Of a stretch of DNA of 10,377 nt, positions 6,494 to 10,377 are shown one piece after another. The stretch comes from Candidatus Cloacimonadota bacterium (GTDB lineage Bacteria; Cloacimonadota; Cloacimonadia; Cloacimonadales; JAOZMQ01). The first letter of the stretch is position 1, and the number at the start of each line of letters is the position of its first letter. The notes beneath the pieces were generated by a model. The model saw nothing but the letters and a program-made list of their open reading frames with translations. It was not told the DNA's origin and did no database searches. The translations under genes were made by a program, and so were the position numbers. The DNA is taken from assembly GCA_029934195.1 (NCBI GenBank), contig JAOZMQ010000075.1, forward strand, positions 1-10,377, in the 5' to 3' direction.

Positions 6494-8053
6494 TTAGTTC
6501 ATTCTTTTTAAAAAATCATCTTTGAAATTATCAATAGCACTTTTTATCGGCATTAATAAAGATTGTCCCAAAGCACAGAAGCAAGTATCGACCATTACTT
6601 CTGAAACCTGAATCAACTTATTAAGATCTTCTTCTTTTCCTTTACCATTTCTAATATCATTTATCAATTTAAATAAAAGTTCATTACCATTAGTACAAGG
6701 AGAACATTTTCCGCAAGATTCATGACGGAAAAAACGAATAACCGACCATAACATATCAACAATATCGGCATCATCATTCATAACAAGAATTGCTCCTGAA
6801 CCAAGTACAGCACTATAATTTTTTAAGCTTTCATAGTCCATATTTACATTAATCAATTCATCGGATAAAAAAACTCCGGCAGCACCACCAACTAAAGCAG
6901 CTTTGAATTTTTTCCCATCTTTCATACCGCCACCGTATTCATTGATGATAGTGCGTAAAGTTGTTCCCATTTCTACTTCTGTTAAACCGGGCATTTTTAC
7001 ATCACCAAGAACTGTATAAACCTTTGTACCTGTAGATTTATAGGGACCTATTGCAGAATACCAATCTGCTCCATTTTTTATTATTGATGGAATATTCGCA
7101 ATCGTTTCCACATTATTGACAACTGTAGGCAATTGCCATGCGCCTTTCACTCCAGGGAATGGAGGTTTAGATCTTGGGGTTCCACGATTTCCTTCCATTG
7201 ATTCGATAAGAGCTGTTTCTTCTCCGCAAACATAAGCACCTGCACCAACTTTAATATCTATTTCAAGACAAAATTTTGAACCAAAAATATCCTTTCCAAT
7301 AATTCCGTATTCATTAGCTTGAGCTATTGCCTTTCTTAATCTCTCAATACACAATTTATATTCACCACGAATATAGATATATGCTTTTGTAGCACCAACA
7401 GCATAACAAGCAATTGCAATTCCTTCTATTAGTTTATGCGGATCTCCTTCCATAATAAGGCGGTCTTTAAAAGTTCCGGGCTCACCTTCATCAGCATTAA
7501 TTACAACTAATTTTTGTTTTGCTTTTATTGGTGCTGTAAAACTCCATTTAAGTCCTGTTGGAAATCCTGCTCCTCCACGACCTCTTAATCCGGATTCTTT
7601 TACAACTTCAATAATATCATCAGATTTCATTTCCAAAAGAGCTTTTTCCCAAGCTTCATATCCGCCGACTCCGATATATTCTTCAATATCTTCAGGATTA
7701 ATAATTCCAGAGTTTTCAAGGACGATTCTTTTTTTATAGTTAAAATCATATTGAGTTCTTTCTGGTTTTTCTACAATCAGTCTTTTTACCGGACGACCTT
7801 TAAGAAAATGTTCAGTGACAATTTCATTTAAATCTTCATTAGTAACATTTGCATAGATAATATTCTCCGGATAAACAACAAAACAAAGACCTTTACCGAA
7901 AAAACCAATAGAACCAGTTTCCAAAATACCGATTTCATCAGTTAAGGAATATTTGTCTAAATGATTTCTTAATGATGCAATAAAATTTTTTACACCTGCT
8001 CTAATTGTGGATTCATCTACACTAATGAGGATATGTGTCCTGAAATATTTCAT
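6494..8053 (-). CDS. hydB: HydB, NuoF-like FMN/NAD(H) subunit with a cysteine-less N-terminal domain
   Basis: HydB carries electrons between NAD(H) and the hydrogenase through FMN. In order: a thioredoxin-like N-terminal domain (about 1-95); the NuoF core with GRGGAGFPTGLKW (158-170), ADEGEPGTFKDR (188-199) and GAGAYVCGEETALIESMEG (270-288); an SLBB-like region; and a NuoF [4Fe-4S] motif ESCGKCSPC (C447, C450, C453) with C493 as likely fourth ligand. The N-terminal domain aligns by eye with the [2Fe-2S] domain of other HydB proteins, but the ligand positions read S11, T16, S48 and F52; its only cysteine is C57. The protein stops at 519 residues, without the C-terminal 2[4Fe-4S] domain of the roughly 626-residue Thermotoga HydB. 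Loss of both centres suggests NADH-only rather than bifurcating chemistry (inference). ATG 8053 overlaps the hydC stop by one base, with GAGGAG upstream. Confidence 0.93.
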   Translation of the reverse strand: MKYFRTHILISVDESTIRAGVKNFIASLRNHLDKYSLTDEIGILETGSIGFFGKGLCFVVYPENIIYANVTNEDLNEIVTEHFLKGRPVKRLIVEKPERTQYDFNYKKRIVLENSGIINPEDIEEYIGVGGYEAWEKALLEMKSDDIIEVVKESGLRGRGGAGFPTGLKWSFTAPIKAKQKLVVINADEGEPGTFKDRLIMEGDPHKLIEGIAIACYAVGATKAYIYIRGEYKLCIERLRKAIAQANEYGIIGKDIFGSKFCLEIDIKVGAGAYVCGEETALIESMEGNRGTPRSKPPFPGVKGAWQLPTVVNNVETIANIPSIIKNGADWYSAIGPYKSTGTKVYTVLGDVKMPGLTEVEMGTTLRTIINEYGGGMKDGKKFKAALVGGAAGVFLSDELINVNMDYESLKNYSAVLGSGAILVMNDDADIVDMLWSVIRFFRHESCGKCSPCTNGNELLFKLINDIRNGKGKEEDLNKLIQVSEVMVDTCFCALGQSLLMPIKSAIDNFKDDFLKRMN

Positions 8054-8508
8054 TATTTTTCTCCTCTAATTTTATTGATAATTTTGTCAATTTTTTCATC
8101 ATTAAGATTACCGTAAACATCATCATTGATCATCATTACAGGTGCATTTCCACATACTCCAAGACATGCACATAATTCAAGAGTAAATAAACCATCTTTT
8201 GTAGTTTGGTTTATTTTAACATCAAGAGTTTTCTTTAGTTTCCTAAGAACATTTTCTGATCCTTTCAAAAAACATGGTGGTGATTCACAGAGACGAATAA
8301 CATTTTTCCCACGTGGCTTTGTACTATACATAGTATAGAAAGTCAAAACGCCATAAATATGACTAAATGGAATTCGTAAATACTCACTTACTTCGGATAC
8401 AGCATCTTCAGAAATATAATGCTGTGGATGCTGATCTTGAATATCATGTAAGATATAAATCAAGTTATCCTTTTTTGGAGAATATTTCTCAAAAATTTTT
8501 TCGTACAT
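8053..8508 (-). CDS. hydC: HydC, NuoE-like [2Fe-2S] subunit
   Basis: The 151-residue protein is a NuoE-type thioredoxin-fold subunit that passes electrons next to the flavin of HydB. An N-terminal helical region (about 1-65, with the family-typical VSEYLRIPFSHIYGVLTFYTMY) precedes the ferredoxin-like domain. The [2Fe-2S] ligands are C74 and C79 (CX4C) and C115 and C119 (CX3C in CLGVC), followed by the usual GNAPVMM. All four are intact, in contrast to the related domain in HydB. ATG 8508 has a strong AAGGAG five bases upstream and opens the hydCBA operon; its TAA overlaps the hydB ATG (TAATG). NuoE of complex I is the alternative, but the neighbouring hydrogenase subunit decides. Confidence 0.94.
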   Translation of the reverse strand: MYEKIFEKYSPKKDNLIYILHDIQDQHPQHYISEDAVSEVSEYLRIPFSHIYGVLTFYTMYSTKPRGKNVIRLCESPPCFLKGSENVLRKLKKTLDVKINQTTKDGLFTLELCACLGVCGNAPVMMINDDVYGNLNDEKIDKIINKIRGEK

Positions 8509-8533
8509 ACCGACTCCTTAAAATTTAACTGCT

Positions 8534-8622
8534 CAAATAAGTTTTACACTTTTAATTAATTCAGATTCAATAAATTTCAAATTTTCATACAATTTCTCTG
8601 ATATTATTTCAAAACTTATTTG
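8534..8622. repeat. 12-bp perfect inverted repeat in the hydCBA leader/promoter region
   Basis: CAAATAAGTTTT (8534-8545) and AAAACTTATTTG (8611-8622) are exact reverse complements separated by 65 bases. One arm touches the proposed -35 and the other lies in the leader, 26 bases before the hydC ATG. They could be paired operator sites or, if transcription starts upstream of 8622, the base of a large leader hairpin. AT-rich sequence raises the chance of coincidence. Confidence 0.4.
8584..8612 (-). promoter_or_regulatory. Possible promoter of hydCBA
   Basis: On the minus strand TTGAAA (8612-8607), a 17-base spacer and TATGAA (8589-8584) give an acceptable but not strong sigma70-type site, with a leader of about 70 bases to the ATG at 8508. 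A perfect TTGACA lies slightly upstream (8638-8633), but I find no -10 at the right distance from it. Which one is used is unclear. Confidence 0.3.
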
Positions 8623-8646
8623 TTCTTTTTTCTGTCAATTCTTTTG

Positions 8647-8663
8647 TTTTCTATGATAGAAAA
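8647..8663. promoter_or_regulatory. Palindrome upstream of the hydCBA promoter
   Basis: TTTTCTAT (8647-8654) and ATAGAAAA (8656-8663) are exact reverse complements around a single G. The site is just upstream of the TTGACA at 8638-8633 on the minus strand, a position suited to an activator or regulator dimer. It does not match a consensus I recognise. Confidence 0.3.
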
Positions 8664-9237
8664 AATAATAAATGTACTTCTTATTTATGCAGTTATTAGA
8701 TCTGTTTTTAATGATATTAAGAAATAATTTTCACATTAATGATTAATTAATAACACTCCATCAATAATTTAAATATATATAAGACAGTCTTTTAGGAAAT
8801 CTATTTTAATATTTTTTTATGTGTTGTTCTTTAATAAACATCTTTAATTTACTCTAATAAATTCTTTGAATTATCTAACTCATTTAACTAAGTCTTAATC
8901 AATAATTTATCATATATCATCGAATTATTTTAACCATAGATTCATATTTTAGACACAATGTCATTAAAATTATACAATATTCAACCTTTAATGTCATAAA
9001 AAGAATATTACTCTCAACGTAATTGATTATTCTCATTTTTAAACTTCTTATTGACATCTAAATTACCACAATTGTTTTTGTAACATTGAATTAATTGAAA
9101 AATTTTAGATTAGTTAAGAAATAAGCCTTACATTTTAGTTATTATCTAATTCCTCAAAATTGAGATTAGCTTATATTTAGTATTTTAATAACACAAAAGC
9201 AATTCATAATTCAATGCTGAGTTGTAAATGTTATTTC

Positions 9238-9269
9238 TTGACAGTGAGTTAATACAAAACTTTTATAAT
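9238..9269 (+). promoter_or_regulatory. Possible promoter of the adenosine-kinase-like gene and thpR
   Basis: Both hexamers are perfect, TTGACA (9238-9243) and TATAAT (9264-9269), but the spacer is 20 bases, longer than the usual 16-18. The -10 is 28 bases before the ATG at 9298. This is the most promoter-like sequence ahead of the plus-strand pair. Confidence 0.4.
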
Positions 9270-9297
9270 TTCAATCGAAAAAACTTATGGAGTAATT

Positions 9298-9780
9298 ATG
9301 GAACTGAAAGTAGAAAGAATTATTATACCGGAAGGAATGAATATAATTTTTGGAATGTCACATTTTATTAAAACAGTTGAAGACCTTTATGAAATCTTGA
9401 TCAATTCTGTTCCAGGAATAAAATTTGGACTTGCTTTTAATGAGGCATCCGGTCCTTGTTTGGTTCGTAAAGATGGAACTGATGAAAGATTAATTAAATT
9501 AGCGGTTGATAATTTAAAAGCTATCGGAGCAGGTCACACTTTTTTAATTGTTTTAGAAGATGTATTTCCAATAAATGTTTTACCGGCAATTAAAACTTGT
9601 CGTGAAGTAGTTAATATCTTTTGTGCTACGGCAAATCCGGTTGAAATAATTATTGCAGAGACAAATCAAGGTCGTGGTGTTCTTGGAGTGATTGATGGTA
9701 ATTCACCAAAAGGAATCGAAAATAAAGAAGATATTGAAAAAAGGAAAATTTTTTTAAGAACTATCGGCTACAAAAGATAA
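9298..9780 (+). CDS. Adenosine-specific kinase family protein (DUF355)
   Basis: The 160-residue protein matches the DUF355/adenosine-specific kinase family along its whole length. Family marks are GMSHFIKTVEDLYE (19-32), NSVPGIKFGLAFNEASGPC (36-54), a GAGHTFLI stretch with H80, FPINVLPAIK (90-99), NIFCATANPVE (106-116) and GRGVLGVIDGNSPKG (125-139). A Pyrobaculum member was crystallised, shown to bind adenosine and carry a stably phosphorylated histidine, and proposed as an adenosine-specific kinase; H22 and H80 are the conserved candidate histidines here. The family is common in archaea and scattered in anaerobic and thermophilic bacteria. The biological role remains poorly defined, so the kinase name should be taken cautiously. 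ATG 9298 has GGAG five bases upstream. The stop overlaps the thpR start (TAATG), implying co-translation. Confidence 0.88.
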   Translation: MELKVERIIIPEGMNIIFGMSHFIKTVEDLYEILINSVPGIKFGLAFNEASGPCLVRKDGTDERLIKLAVDNLKAIGAGHTFLIVLEDVFPINVLPAIKTCREVVNIFCATANPVEIIIAETNQGRGVLGVIDGNSPKGIENKEDIEKRKIFLRTIGYKR

Positions 9781-10337
9781 TGAGAATTTTTATTGCTTTT
9801 GATATTTCAGATAAAGCAAAAGATGATATTGTAAATTTAATTGATCATTTGAATAGTTGGTTTCCAAAAGGAATTAAATGGGTTCCAAAGGAAAATCTTC
9901 ATATTACTTGCCAGTTTGTCGGTAATATTAAGGAGAAAGATATTTGGTTATTAGATAAATTTATAGAGGAAAAAACTCTTTATTTAATTGAATTTTTGAT
10001 TACAGATGCAAAAATAGAGATTGTTCCTGCGGTTAACCCCAAAACCATTTGGTTAAGATTCAATACTGAAAATAAACAAATATTTTCTTTACATAGGAAG
10101 ATAAGAAAATTTTTGCAAGAATACGGATATGATTTGGATAATAAAAAATTTAAAATACATATAACTCTTGGAAGAATAAAAAGCCAAATAAATCCAAAAA
10201 AGATAAATGAAATTGAGAAGTTTGCATTAAAACACAATAAATATAAGATTAAAACAATGACTTTGTATAAAAGTACTCTTTATCCGGATGGTCCGGTATA
10301 TGAGAGTTTAGCGAAGTATAAATTAAATAGTATCTGA
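9780..10337 (+). CDS. thpR: RNA 2',3'-cyclic phosphodiesterase ThpR (LigT, 2H family)
   Basis: The 185-residue protein is a 2H phosphoesterase, at the usual family length. ThpR hydrolyses 2',3'-cyclic phosphate RNA ends to 2'-phosphates; members also show 2'-5' RNA ligase activity in vitro. Both catalytic HxTx motifs are present: HITC (41-44) and HITL (127-130). The start MRIFIAFDIS and the WVPKENLHIT stretch are typical of the family. No signal peptide or membrane segment is seen, so it is cytoplasmic. Its ATG overlaps the stop of the adenosine-kinase-like gene by one base and there is no clear ribosome site, so translation is probably coupled. In other bacteria thpR often precedes recA or follows cinA; here the gene downstream cannot be read. 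I see no terminator after the stop. Confidence 0.93.
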   Translation: MRIFIAFDISDKAKDDIVNLIDHLNSWFPKGIKWVPKENLHITCQFVGNIKEKDIWLLDKFIEEKTLYLIEFLITDAKIEIVPAVNPKTIWLRFNTENKQIFSLHRKIRKFLQEYGYDLDNKKFKIHITLGRIKSQINPKKINEIEKFALKHNKYKIKTMTLYKSTLYPDGPVYESLAKYKLNSI

Positions 10338-10377
10338 ACGAAAAGGATTTTTTAACCATGAAGGACAGAAGATCATG
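10338..10377 (+). other. Window end: possible start of a further gene at 10358 or a repeat-like leader
   Basis: An ATG at 10358 follows AAGGA at ten bases and opens six codons (MKDRRS) before the edge. The same bases, with two ATGA/GAAG-like units spaced closely, also resemble the degenerate CACGAAGGA-type leader repeats seen ahead of some bacterial genes. The window is too short to decide, so no product is proposed. Confidence 0.25.

Larger units (their letters stand above)
8509..9297. other. 789-base AT-rich divergent intergenic region, no gene seen
   Basis: The region separates hydCBA (minus) from the adenosine-kinase-like gene (plus). It is very AT-rich with frequent stops in all frames, and I find no convincing small ORF, tRNA or GC-rich RNA fold. 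Besides the elements listed separately, ATGTCATTAAA (from 8957) and TTTAATGTCAT (about 20 bases further) nearly pair as an inverted repeat. The region is much longer than the other gaps here, so an unrecognised regulatory RNA or a decayed gene is possible but unsupported. Confidence 0.5.

Noticed and set aside
9068..9100. Rex-type operator (TTGTTAA-N4-TTAACAA-like)
   Set aside because: A TTGT...GTAACA stretch is present but lacks the required symmetric half-sites. No convincing Rex site was found before either hydrogenase operon.
8509..9297. Small ORFs or tRNA in the divergent region
   Set aside because: Only very short open stretches without ribosome sites occur, and no cloverleaf-like or GC-rich structure is visible.
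9980..10237. Minus-strand ORF of 85 codons with hydrophobic stretches opposite thpR
   Set aside because: The apparent membrane-like protein is the antisense of lysine/isoleucine-rich coding sequence, and both HxTx motifs on the plus strand show which frame is real.

Overview
The window carries an [FeFe]-hydrogenase locus from an AT-rich, anaerobic, probably fermentative bacterium. Two tandem gene blocks lie on the minus strand (maturation genes at 1-4397, enzyme genes at 4702-8508), and an unrelated pair of nucleotide/RNA enzymes lies on the plus strand (9298-10337). Genes have good Shine-Dalgarno sites and at least one TTGACA-type promoter, so transcription and translation signals look conventional. 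I cannot place the organism securely. The gene set and composition would fit a deep anaerobic lineage such as Cloacimonadota or a relative, but that is only a guess.

Maturation block (minus strand, 4397 to 1): a TM1266-type ACT-like hydrogenase-associated small protein, hydG (tyrosine lyase, complete with both cluster motifs), a 295-base gap with two hairpins, an aspartate ammonia-lyase homologue, and hydE, which overlaps the lyase by 14 bases and runs off the left edge a few codons before its expected end. hydF is not in the window and may lie beyond position 1. A good promoter (TTGACA, 18-base spacer, CATAAT) with a near-palindrome inside its spacer precedes the block.

Enzyme block (minus strand, 8508 to 4702): hydC (NuoE-like [2Fe-2S] subunit), hydB (NuoF-like FMN/NADH subunit) and hydA (catalytic subunit with H-cluster). 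They are tightly coupled (1-base overlap, then a very short gap) and end in a strong intrinsic terminator. This is a multimeric NAD-linked hydrogenase. HydB keeps the thioredoxin-like N-terminal fold but has lost all four [2Fe-2S] ligand cysteines, and it has no C-terminal 2[4Fe-4S] ferredoxin domain. Known electron-bifurcating HydB proteins have both, so the complex may work with NADH alone. HydG and HydE build H-cluster precursors; the lyase may supply ammonia, possibly for the azadithiolate bridge.

Right side: a 789-base AT-rich, gene-free divergent region, then an adenosine-specific-kinase family gene (DUF355) and thpR (RNA 2',3'-cyclic phosphodiesterase), joined by a TAATG stop-start overlap. 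The last 40 bases hold either the start of another gene or a repeat-like leader. I see no CRISPR array, transposase, tRNA or rRNA. The unusual points are the degenerate HydB, the lyase inside the maturation operon and several inverted repeats in the regulatory gaps; I see no wholly new system.
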